Assembly (NCBI GenBank): GCA_017525505.1
Contig: JAFXSR010000012.1
Span: 124,001 to 188,000 of the forward strand
Origin: Bacteroidales bacterium
GTDB lineage: Bacteria; Bacteroidota; Bacteroidia; Bacteroidales; WCHB1-69
Direction of reading: 5' to 3'
DNA length: 64,000 nt
Part shown: one piece after another, positions 50,501-56,818 of the stretch
Numbering within the stretch: the first letter of the stretch is position 1
How the letters are laid out: each line of letters opens with the position of its first letter
Translations under genes and position numbers: made by a program
The notes under the pieces: generated by a model
Database searches by the model: none
The model's input: only the letters and a program-made list of their open reading frames with translations
What the model was told of the DNA's origin: nothing

Positions 50501-51779
50501 CCGTGTTACCGGAGGTGGTATGGGTATAGAAACGGGGATTTGAGTTTTCGTAAGAGCCTTGACCATTGACGATGGCTACCAAAATATTGCTGTGACCATC
50601 CCATTCAAATATATCATCGAAGTTGATGGTTACCTTGTTTGAGTAAACATTGGAGCAGTAAACTGATCCGTGGAAAACCTGGTTCAGTTCCGAGCCAGGC
50701 AACCAGTCGGAAGTGGAAGCGAAGGTCTCACGGTTGACATTGGCCATATACACCGTAATATCATTCATGGTAATGGGTGAAGTGTAGAAATAATCGAAAG
50801 TGAGAGCTACGATATTTCCTGATTGCGCTCCTATTTCTGTGGCTTTGTATATCTGCTGGGTGTATGAGTATTTATAGTAGGTGTTGAACGGATGAGTGTA
50901 GCAAGTGCCTGTGCCGTTGCCAATCGGATAACAAGTGGGCTGGTATGGAGTGGTGATACACGCAGGATCGGAAGGGATGCTGGTGGTTCCGCTACATATT
51001 GACTGCACCGTGTAGCAGTATTGCGTCTCGCCCAAAATGGTGGCGTCGGTATAGTTGTGCCCGGTAACCGGGGTGGTGTTTAGCTGCACATTGTCGCGGA
51101 ATACATTAAAACCAGTGATTTCGGGTAGGCTGCTGGTGAATAAACCGGCGATACACCATCCGTAAAGAAGGTCCTCATTGAGATCAGTAAGTTCTGCCCA
51201 TTCCCCATTAGAATATATCAGGTTGTTGAATCCTGCGGTCAAAGCAGATCCACATCCGGCCGGGTAACCTCCTGTGGCGACGTATTCAATACCAATCCAC
51301 AATTCGCCCTGACTTGTATTCACTTGCACTGGAGTGGAAAGTCTCACGGTGTTGTTCGCTTCGGCGGTCAGTTCGGTGATGTTGACATTGGTGGTAGATA
51401 CCAAAGTGCCTTCGTTGTACGTGGTATTGTAACTTCCGCCTGTCCATACTTTGATAGTCACTGCACTCACATTCAATTGCCAGGGAACGAAATTCACATG
51501 GCTCAGGTATTGTCCGTTCACACCTGCCAGCATGGAAGCGGGAAAACGAACAGCTACGGTAAAGGTGAATGCACTGCCCGTGCCAATACCGCTGGTAGCG
51601 GTGTTACCGTACGTTATGCTGTCGGAGAAAACAACAGGATCCAGCAAGGAAGATTCCCAGCTGAGGTTGACAAGATTGTGGTCGGCGTTCGCTTGCACAT
51701 TGGTCGGTACGTCGCATTGTGCCATCACACCGAGTGCTGTTGTGCATAACAGTGTCAAAAAAAGTAGAATTTTTTTCAT
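44523..51779 (-). CDS. T9SS adhesin 1: fibronectin III and choice-of-anchor J repeats
   Basis: This 2418-residue protein has a signal peptide (MKKILLFLTLLCTTALGVMA). It alternates fibronectin III modules (PTNVQANADHNLVNLSW, NATSYD-type ends such as TQYDVYVRANC) with lectin-like choice-of-anchor J domains (LPYEENFDSYTG...ILPEIDTIAIPINTLQLSLY). Three copies of another ~150-residue module open with YKYSYTQQIY (~300), YNYSYTQQIF (~840) and YKHSYSQQIF (~1635). A CTDSYGDGWNGAYVSI domain lies near 2140. The T9SS sorting domain is at ~2345-2418 (SLQPNPADNYIDLTVNS ... MATKKFIKR). It should be a cell-surface adhesin. It is the first of four related genes in tandem. Confidence 0.9.
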   Translation of the reverse strand: MKKILLFLTLLCTTALGVMAQCDVPTNVQANADHNLVNLSWESSLLDPVVFSDSITYGNTATSGIGTGSAFTFTVAVRFPASMLAGVNGQYLSHVNFVPWQLNVSAVTIKVWTGGSYNTTYNEGTLVSTTNVNITELTAEANNTVRLSTPVQVNTSQGELWIGIEYVATGGYPAGCGSALTAGFNNLIYSNGEWAELTDLNEDLLYGWCIAGLFTSSLPEITGFNVFRDNVQLNTTPVTGHNYTDATILGETQYCYTVQSICSGTTSIPSDPACITTPYQPTCYPIGNGTGTCYTHPFNTYYKYSYTQQIYKATEIGAQSGNIVALTFDYFYTSPITMNDITVYMANVNRETFASTSDWLPGSELNQVFHGSVYCSNVYSNKVTINFDDIFEWDGHSNILVAIVNGQGSYENSNPRFYTHTTSGNTVLHAYNDDNTYNILQPSSGNLSSERNNMQFCFGPEPTCYRPTHLTVVNTSDVQATFSWQRHSSGDNSWEVVVVPAGSPVSTGTPVLVSDTFYTATGLSENIAYEVYVRSYCSSDDQSEWVHTDFRTRCVSIHVGVPYYDNFTSYGTGTDAFPYCWYRETTHESISYPYITSTSATTGQMVFFSNASTYSLAVSQGMDLSAYPAGSLALSYWIAQGQATYGRMDIGVMTDPTDMSTFTLLKSYYPTDYHETGYFQEDYILLTESYPNTVYFAFMTPVSGNNSTNITHLSHVKVDMAPNCMPPANLAISEVSGTSAVASWDEAFFSANNYTLAYGAAGQTPTTTIVDGTSFMLTGLTQGTEYEVMLWSNCDNGEADTLTASFTTLAFIECTAGSNTCTITGATSTTVYQLPVNNFYNYSYTQQIFTANEIDTAHTPTVITGVAFSYAYSSQNTDKTDVKIYLAHRSTSTFSSSTDWTPISSATLVYEGPLVCSQGWNTFTFDDGFAYNGSDNLVLIVDDNSGAYNSNTYTFDAHTLTTNSSLYYQSDGTNPDPANPPTGTLSTERNDVKFLCCAQTAPMSCPPPYLYVSGTEAESATLAWNANGSETEWNLEYRAEGSTNWTSEGTVSTSPYTISNLTTDVNYEFRIQAVCAAGDSSDWAYTSAYIPCESVELPIVDNFDSYSANETPSCWIMKHNGTTATPSITAAHAYSGTKSLYFYCPSNGNYAYAISPRINENVAMDSLEIMFYAYTATAGYFIEVGIMEDPDDLNSFTALGQFNPASINNWELATFISRAYSGEGHYVAFRVPQWYANNIYIDNVNIHYIPSCLNVSNIHAVNITPYTAEISWTSNGSETQWNYVYGPTGTVNPDDATLMTANTNTITLTDLAANTLYDIYVQANCGDGDLSIWMSASFRTECAPMTLLPYEENFDSYTGTSSSSTNVLPSCWSRYNTGTSYTGLPTVWSSAAHSGTNSMYFYTYSSTDYSDQIAILPEIDTIAIPINTLQLSLYMRSYSTSYPFNVEVGVMSDPNDISTFQLVQTLTVNGTSYVEKEAYFDNFTGNGNFIALKVAQPTSNYNYGYIDDIVLSAIPSCSPVSELNVSNIAGSSALISWSNGHFGTVSSYTLEYSEAGQSNWITVSDNITTTSHMLSGLEPQTQYDVRVSVNCEDGEESDGIVETFHTRCLAGGEVAIGNGTTTNTYLPSYSFYKHSYSQQIFTAAEMGGAANITSVSFEMANLSQQRHYTIYLMHTTENAVNAWIPAANAQQVFSGDHVFQVGWNTFDFSTPFAYNGIDNLLLIVLDDNDSYVSGNSWYTHASTTNCARYIYTDSAPYSISSVPSSSGTSLSVNNNVIFGGNCDSTATCFAPNMYVTNITTTTADVNWVPGYNENEWEMEYTLYGDTTNWTPVANPTTGTVTLDPLTSNTRYTVRMRSNCGGGDLSAWTYAEFRTECGQSAIPFAENFNSYGSGNSAFPDCWSRHNTYSTTPYPYISTTNNSGSTGGSLYFYSGTTSYDLAVTPEFNTDVNTMEVTFYLRVGTATNGMIVGVMTDPEDYDSFVPVDTVFCSAASVFEYAEVDLNNYTGTGKFIAFKNYMTTSGALYLDDLNITLIPSCKRPGNVTVSNIDMNSATIAWTERGNATAWEIEYGPVGFSHGTGTIVPTTQNPFTLTGLTAGTQYDVYVRANCSAGDLSDWALNYVSFATSFCASTDQCEYRFVCTDSYGDGWNGAYVSIEQNGVTVATVEAIDHELSSTTTVDTVRIMLCDNVSTTLTWHSGSDDDEASLAVLAPNGVVLYNEADMSSISTTNLLTFTTDCDAVAPTCDAPTNLNVSNITENSATVSWTAGGSESSWDVEYKLHSASQWQQTTVAQTSFDITGLTANSNYDVRVKALCGANLESQFVSTTFTTQGVGIDNITLLNSISLQPNPADNYIDLTVNSNVAVKEAVVYNAFGQMILTIELNDNHARIDLSDMAAGMYFVRVNGDNVMATKKFIKR

Positions 51780-51857
51780 AAATTGTGTTTTTAATGATTA
51801 ATATATTGATTTTTAGACATTTATATTGAGTAAAACCAGTGATTTAAATTCAGTTTT

Positions 51858-51865
51858 CAAACTTA
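51858..51865 (-). promoter_or_regulatory. Possible -7 box of adhesin 1
   Basis: CAAACTTA reads TAAGTTTG on the minus strand, about 80 nt before the ATG at 51779. Confidence 0.4.
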
Positions 51866-51898
51866 CAAAAAATATTTGAATGATGGTGCGAAAAATAA

Positions 51899-51929
51899 AA
51901 AAAACGGACGATTTTTTCGTCCGTTTTTT
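51899..51929. terminator. Terminator of adhesin 2 (CGGACGA stem)
   Basis: AAAAAACGGACGA, five T residues, then TCGTCCGTTTTTT. The stem is the same as at 60651-60685. It ends adhesin 2 transcripts on the minus strand after repeat element 9. Confidence 0.85.
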
Positions 51930-51931
51930 CG

Positions 51932-52021
51932 GTTAGGCGTTAAGGCGTTAAAGCAATTATCGTCTTAACGAGCGAACGAAGTGAGCGTCTCCACGTCTCC
52001 ACGTCTCCACGTCTCCACGTC
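51932..52021. repeat. Composite octamer repeat element 9
   Basis: GTTAAGGC units, CGAGCGAACGAAGTGAGCG and four TCTCCACG units in a row. The ATGCAC hairpin is missing from this copy. It lies between stop codon and terminator of adhesin 2. Confidence 0.8.
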
Positions 52022-55000
52022 TTAACGTTTGATGAACTTCTTCGTTGCGCTCACTCCCTCGCCGTTCACTCTCACGAAATACATGCCGCTGGTCATGTTG
52101 CTGAGGTCGATGCGGGTGTGGTTGTCGTTCAGTTCAACGGTCTGGATCATTTGTCCGAAGGCGTTATAGACCACAGCTTCTTTCACTGCAACATTGCTGT
52201 TGACAGTCAGGTCAATGTAGTTGTCGGCGGGGTTCGGCATCAGATTGATGTTGTTGGCCAGCGTAATGTTGTCGATACCCACACTAGAAGTGGTGAAACT
52301 CATCTCTTCGCCATAAACTGTTTCACCTCCATAGGTGATGAAAGCCTTGAAGGTATATCCAGTGTTGGCAGTGAGGTCTGTGAGTGATGCTGTGAAGGTG
52401 GTGCCCGTGCCGGTGCCGGCAATCTGGGTGTAAGAGCCTCCATTGGTCGGCTTCCATTCAAAGCCTTTTGTGGTAATGGCTACGTCGTCGGGGTTGTTGA
52501 TGGTGGCGTTCAAGGTGGCGGTGGTTTGGTTAACATCACTGGCAGCAATGGTCAACACGGTAGGATTGGTGGGCAGAGTGTAGCTGCCGTCAATGGTAAT
52601 GTTGTCCAGTACAACGCCATAGCCGTAATTGGCCACTCCCACAAACGCAAGCTGGTAGGTGGCTGACAGATTGGGCAGGTCAAGGGAGTCTTTTGTCCAG
52701 AAGTTGACGGAGCCGATGTATCGGGTTAGCAGTTGCCATTGGTTGTTGGGATTGGTGCGATAATACACAGACAGCTGGTCTTGGTTGTTACCCCAAGCCG
52801 GCTGGGCATACCACAGGGTGATGTATGCTTCCGTCATACTGCTGAGGTCCAATATTGGAGTGACCAAACGGGTAGTCGGCCCATCGTTGCTTTCCGCAAA
52901 AAAGAAAGCGTTGTAGAAACCGCTTTGGGCATTGTGGATATTTCCGAGGTTATGACCACCGGCTTGGAAAGTCCAATCCAAGTTGTTATAGACATATTCT
53001 TGTGACCAGCAGTCGGGCAGGAGACCGTTGTGCTCGAAATCCTCGGTGAAGGGGAAGGTGGTGACAGCATCGCAGAAAGTGGTGAACATTGTGGAAATCC
53101 AGAGGGATTGCTCGTCAACACCGCAAACCGCTTGTACGCGCAACTGATAGGGGATGCCGACTGTCAAATCGCTGAGGCTGTATGCCGGTGTGCCGCTGAC
53201 GGAAACGGATGTCCATGTGCTGTCTCCGCTTGTCCGGTATTCCAGTATCCAGTTTTCCTCATTGCCGGAGGCGTTCCAGGAGATGTCGGCACTTGAGCCG
53301 GTAATATTCGTAACGCTAAGGTTTGTGGGAGCCGGGCAGGCCAGCGGTGCGATAGAGACATTGCGGACAATGGCAGCTGGCTGCGCACCTCCGGTATGGT
53401 CATTCCGCCACAAGAAAACCAGCTTTGCGGTGGAGTTGGCATCCGGGTTGGCATTCGGATTGGGCATTGCCACTGTCACGTGAACGGTGTTGCCATTGGT
53501 GAGGTTGAATTTGTAGGGTAATGAAGTATATTCGGAATACTGCAGATAGTCGGTAAAGTTGACAGCGTAAGTGTTGTATGTCTCTTCGGCGTATGAGGTG
53601 GTGGTGAGACTGGTAGAAGCGGGATAGGTCTCGTCAGCAGGGGCGAAGAACACCTTCAGAAAGTCGAACATGTCCTCACCTCCAATTTGCACATCGAAAC
53701 TGATCTCCACTTCAGCCGTTGTTCCTATGGTGAACAGCTTTTCGGCGGAGACTACCGAAATGGAGCCGATGTTATAGCCTGGGGTGTTGCCATTGTTGGT
53801 GACAAACAGGGCATTGGCGGTGTCATTTACCGCTTTGATGGTCCAATAATTGCTGCAGTTGCCGTTGTTGAACGCCCATTCCGTTGGATTGCTGAAGTTT
53901 GTGCTGAAAGGTATGTCAACAGGAGTCATCGTGGTAGTGAAGGTGATGGTGGTGGCGGGGGACAAATCGCCGTTGCAGTCGCTGTAAACATTCACGGTGT
54001 AAACGGTGTAGTCATGCAGGTTCGTAAGGGCAAGAGATGTATCTGTGGTGGTTGCTGTAATCCAGGCTGTGTCGTCTTCAGCTTTGTATTCCACTACGTA
54101 GAGGGAGGACGAGCCTGTCCAGCTGAGCTCGGCGGAGGCGTAGTCAATGTTGGAAGCGGTCAGGTTTTCGGGAGGCGTACAGGAAACGCAGGAAACGGTT
54201 AGTTCAAAACCTTCGTATTGCAGGCCATTGTCTGAAACGAAAACGATGGTCATTGGACCAGAGGAGGCGACCAAGGTGGGAATGGTGCCGGTGCCTTGGT
54301 ATTGTCCTAACATATTTCCGTTGGTGCCAACGCCATCATAGAAGCGGAGGTAATCGCAGCAGTTTTCCGTATGGAAGTTGCCGGACACGGCGATGGAGTT
54401 GCCGCTAACTTCGGGGAAAATCACAAGTGTATTGTTGCAGCCCTCGGCATAATCGCCATTGAAACCGCCATTGTCGAAAACAATCAGGTTGCAGGTGGTC
54501 AGGGTATCGCTGCCAGAGGTGCCCATATTATAGCTGCCCGGGTAGGCGGAGACGGGACCTGACCAGCGGCTTTGTTCATCTCCACAATCTGCCTGCACGT
54601 AAAAGTCGTAAAAGTCTGCGGACAGGTTGTTGATGATGAAGGTGTTGGTGTCTGCCTGTACCAAAGTGGCCGCACTTGAGCCTTGCTGATAGCCGGCGGG
54701 ACCATACTCGATGTTCCAGACGGTGGCGGTGCCGTTTTCTGTCCACGACAGGGTGACGGAATTGCTGGCGACCTCAGTAACAACGAAATCGGTAGGTTTT
54801 GCACATGTAACGGCAGCATCCACCGTAACATTGTCAATATGCAAATCGTTGTCACCATTAGTTACCGTTGATTCACCATAAAAAGCAATTCTGACAGTTT
54901 GATTGGCATAATCGGCAAGGGAAATGCTTATTTCCTGACCAGCGGTGGGAATCTGGTCATAGACAAAATCACCGTTGCCATCGTTGCTCCACACTATGGC

Positions 55001-56500
55001 GTTGTTGGCATTCCATGTGGCACCGCCATCCGTGGATATGATAACCATGAACTTGTCATCTGGCTGGCTATTCGGGGTAATAGATGTTGTGTTGTCCCAA
55101 CGAGTGAGTGCCAATTCGAAGGTCAATGTGGGATCGGTGAGCTCGCTCAGGTCAATAGGAGGTGTCACCAACCAATCGTTGCAGTTGGTGTTGCAAATAT
55201 TCAATCTGGCGTGATAAGCGCCAAACACATTCGTGTTGTAAAAATTCCAGCCAGATGTTGTGGTGCTGAGACCTCCTCCGGCAAACACGTCGGTAGCCAT
55301 GCCTTTGTATCTGTTCCAGCACTGTGGCAATTGGCTGTAAACGTCGAAAGGCTGCACAAAAGGAATTGTATAGGCATCGCAACCCGTAGTGAAAGAGCCC
55401 TCTTCAAGGCTGCTGACAGTACTACCGTCGCCACATACGGAAGCGACATACCAAGTGTAGGTAGTGGACGAAGACAGATTGTCGATGGTATAGCCCATGG
55501 TATCAGGATATACATTTTCGATTGCCGTCCATTCGGTATCAGAGGCGGCCTTATAATAAATATTGTAATTGTCCGCACTGCCAGTCCAATTGACGATGGC
55601 AGAGCTGCCTGTCACACTATAAGAGGCAAGGGAAGTGGGAGCCTCGCATGCAATGCAGTTTCCGAAGAGGTTCACACTGGCGCTGGCAGTGCCACTGGTG
55701 AGAATGACCATGTCACTGTCCTCTCCGGCAGCATCGGGATAATAGCGGACATACAGGTTGTGATCCACATCCATCATTGTAAGTGTCTGGGTATAATTAA
55801 CACTGTCTGTGGAGACTTCGAACGGAGGGTTCACTGAGACAGTAATCATATCGGTAAGGTTAACAGCGTTCACTGTCACCAGTTGACCTGCCGAAGGTGT
55901 TCCTGCCGGCACATCAACAAATTGCAGTGTACTGGGCTCCACAGTGATGACAGCAGAAGCCATGGTGGTGGTGACAAGTATATCATCAAGGATAATTGCC
56001 ATTTGGTTGGTACAGTTAAAGTGACGGAAAGCAATATATACGGTGCTGTTGTCGTAATTACTCAAATCTACTGTTTTTTGTTGCCAGGCATAATCGTCAC
56101 CCGCAAGGGTCTCTTCATATAGAAGTGTGAATGCCGAGGGGTCCGATGCCGAAGTGGTGGATACATACACTCCATAGTGGTCATATTTTCGGAAACCAAA
56201 CATTCTCCAAAACTTCAAGGTGCTGGATGTTCCTAAATTGATGGCTTGGGTAACTAACCAGTCATCGGGGGTTACTCCGCCCATGGAAGAGGAATAGTAG
56301 CAGCCATCGCTGTTATGGCCATCGACATAAAAGGTGGAATTGTGAGCCCATGTTTGCCCATCGTTGTTGGCATCAATAAGGGACCATCCTGCTGGAAGCC
56401 CCGGAATCTCAAAAGTCTCACTGAGAACGGTGACTTGTGCGTTGACACGACACACCCATAAAATGGAGGTCAACATAAGAAAGAATAAAATTTTTTTCAT
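52022..56500 (-). CDS. T9SS adhesin 2 with CUB domain
   Basis: This protein has 1492 residues from the ATG at 56500. The longer frame to 56599 runs through the terminator and promoter and is rejected. A signal peptide (MKKILFFLMLTSILWVCRVN) precedes choice-of-anchor J domains (LPAGWSLIDANNDGQTWAHN near 33) and fibronectin III repeats. At ~667-773 lies a CUB-like domain: CNLIVFDNGGFNGDYAEGC, CCDYLRFYDGVGTNGNMLGQ, IVFVSDNGLQYEGFELTVSC. A TTATLNATINNPDDVAITTK module near 1340 recurs in adhesin 4. The T9SS sorting domain is at ~1420-1492. CUB domains mediate protein or glycan binding in animals, so a binding role is plausible. Confidence 0.88.
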   Translation of the reverse strand: MKKILFFLMLTSILWVCRVNAQVTVLSETFEIPGLPAGWSLIDANNDGQTWAHNSTFYVDGHNSDGCYYSSSMGGVTPDDWLVTQAINLGTSSTLKFWRMFGFRKYDHYGVYVSTTSASDPSAFTLLYEETLAGDDYAWQQKTVDLSNYDNSTVYIAFRHFNCTNQMAIILDDILVTTTMASAVITVEPSTLQFVDVPAGTPSAGQLVTVNAVNLTDMITVSVNPPFEVSTDSVNYTQTLTMMDVDHNLYVRYYPDAAGEDSDMVILTSGTASASVNLFGNCIACEAPTSLASYSVTGSSAIVNWTGSADNYNIYYKAASDTEWTAIENVYPDTMGYTIDNLSSSTTYTWYVASVCGDGSTVSSLEEGSFTTGCDAYTIPFVQPFDVYSQLPQCWNRYKGMATDVFAGGGLSTTTSGWNFYNTNVFGAYHARLNICNTNCNDWLVTPPIDLSELTDPTLTFELALTRWDNTTSITPNSQPDDKFMVIISTDGGATWNANNAIVWSNDGNGDFVYDQIPTAGQEISISLADYANQTVRIAFYGESTVTNGDNDLHIDNVTVDAAVTCAKPTDFVVTEVASNSVTLSWTENGTATVWNIEYGPAGYQQGSSAATLVQADTNTFIINNLSADFYDFYVQADCGDEQSRWSGPVSAYPGSYNMGTSGSDTLTTCNLIVFDNGGFNGDYAEGCNNTLVIFPEVSGNSIAVSGNFHTENCCDYLRFYDGVGTNGNMLGQYQGTGTIPTLVASSGPMTIVFVSDNGLQYEGFELTVSCVSCTPPENLTASNIDYASAELSWTGSSSLYVVEYKAEDDTAWITATTTDTSLALTNLHDYTVYTVNVYSDCNGDLSPATTITFTTTMTPVDIPFSTNFSNPTEWAFNNGNCSNYWTIKAVNDTANALFVTNNGNTPGYNIGSISVVSAEKLFTIGTTAEVEISFDVQIGGEDMFDFLKVFFAPADETYPASTSLTTTSYAEETYNTYAVNFTDYLQYSEYTSLPYKFNLTNGNTVHVTVAMPNPNANPDANSTAKLVFLWRNDHTGGAQPAAIVRNVSIAPLACPAPTNLSVTNITGSSADISWNASGNEENWILEYRTSGDSTWTSVSVSGTPAYSLSDLTVGIPYQLRVQAVCGVDEQSLWISTMFTTFCDAVTTFPFTEDFEHNGLLPDCWSQEYVYNNLDWTFQAGGHNLGNIHNAQSGFYNAFFFAESNDGPTTRLVTPILDLSSMTEAYITLWYAQPAWGNNQDQLSVYYRTNPNNQWQLLTRYIGSVNFWTKDSLDLPNLSATYQLAFVGVANYGYGVVLDNITIDGSYTLPTNPTVLTIAASDVNQTTATLNATINNPDDVAITTKGFEWKPTNGGSYTQIAGTGTGTTFTASLTDLTANTGYTFKAFITYGGETVYGEEMSFTTSSVGIDNITLANNINLMPNPADNYIDLTVNSNVAVKEAVVYNAFGQMIQTVELNDNHTRIDLSNMTSGMYFVRVNGEGVSATKKFIKR

Positions 56501-56527
56501 TGAGGAATGATTTAAATTAAAATTTTG

Positions 56528-56535
56528 CAAATATA
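56528..56535 (-). promoter_or_regulatory. -7 box of adhesin 2
   Basis: CAAATATA reads TATATTTG on the minus strand, 27 nt before the ATG at 56500, right after the terminator of adhesin 3. Confidence 0.6.
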
Positions 56536-56536
56536 C

Positions 56537-56578
56537 AAAAAAAAACGGGCGGGCGCGATTGCCTGTCCGTTTTTTTTT
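56537..56578. terminator. Terminator of adhesin 3
   Basis: An imperfect GC stem (ACGGGCGGGC / GCCTGTCCGT) around GCGATT, with long A and T tracts on the two sides. Confidence 0.75.
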
Positions 56579-56588
56579 GGGGGCAGGG

Positions 56589-56614
56589 TAGAGACGCAAA
56601 ATTTTGCGTCTCTA
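56589..56614. repeat. 26-nt perfect palindrome
   Basis: TAGAGACGCAAAA followed directly by its exact reverse complement, no spacer. It is not built from the octamer units around it. It lies in the 3' untranslated part of adhesin 3. Confidence 0.9.
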
Positions 56615-56617
56615 AAT

Positions 56618-56818
56618 TCGGTTAGGTGTTTAGGCGTGAAGACATGCACTGCGTGCATTCAGTTAGGCGTGAATACGTTAAGTCATTCGCTGCGCTCATT
56701 CGTCAAGACGTCAAGGCGTATAGTCACTCGCTTCGCTCGTTCGTGGAGATCAAATTCGTCTTAACGAATGCACGAAGTGCATGTCTTCACGAGCGAACGA
56801 AGTGAGCATCTCCACGTT
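56618..56818. repeat. Composite octamer repeat element 10
   Basis: The longest copy type: GTTAGGTG/GTTAGGCG and GTGAAGAC units, the ATGCACTGCGTGCAT hairpin, ATTCGCTGCGCTCATTCG, GTCAAGAC, ACTCGCTTCGCTCGTTCG, the ATGCACGAAGTGCAT hairpin and CGAGCGAACGAAGTGAGCA. From 56641 on it is nearly identical to element 11. Confidence 0.88.

Noticed and set aside
54899..55837. Plus-strand 312-residue frame inside adhesin 2
   Set aside because: Antisense shadow; the minus-strand frame shows signal peptide, domains and sorting signal.
56501..56599. Longer N-terminus for adhesin 2
   Set aside because: It would read through a terminator and the -7 box; the signal peptide begins at the ATG at 56500.
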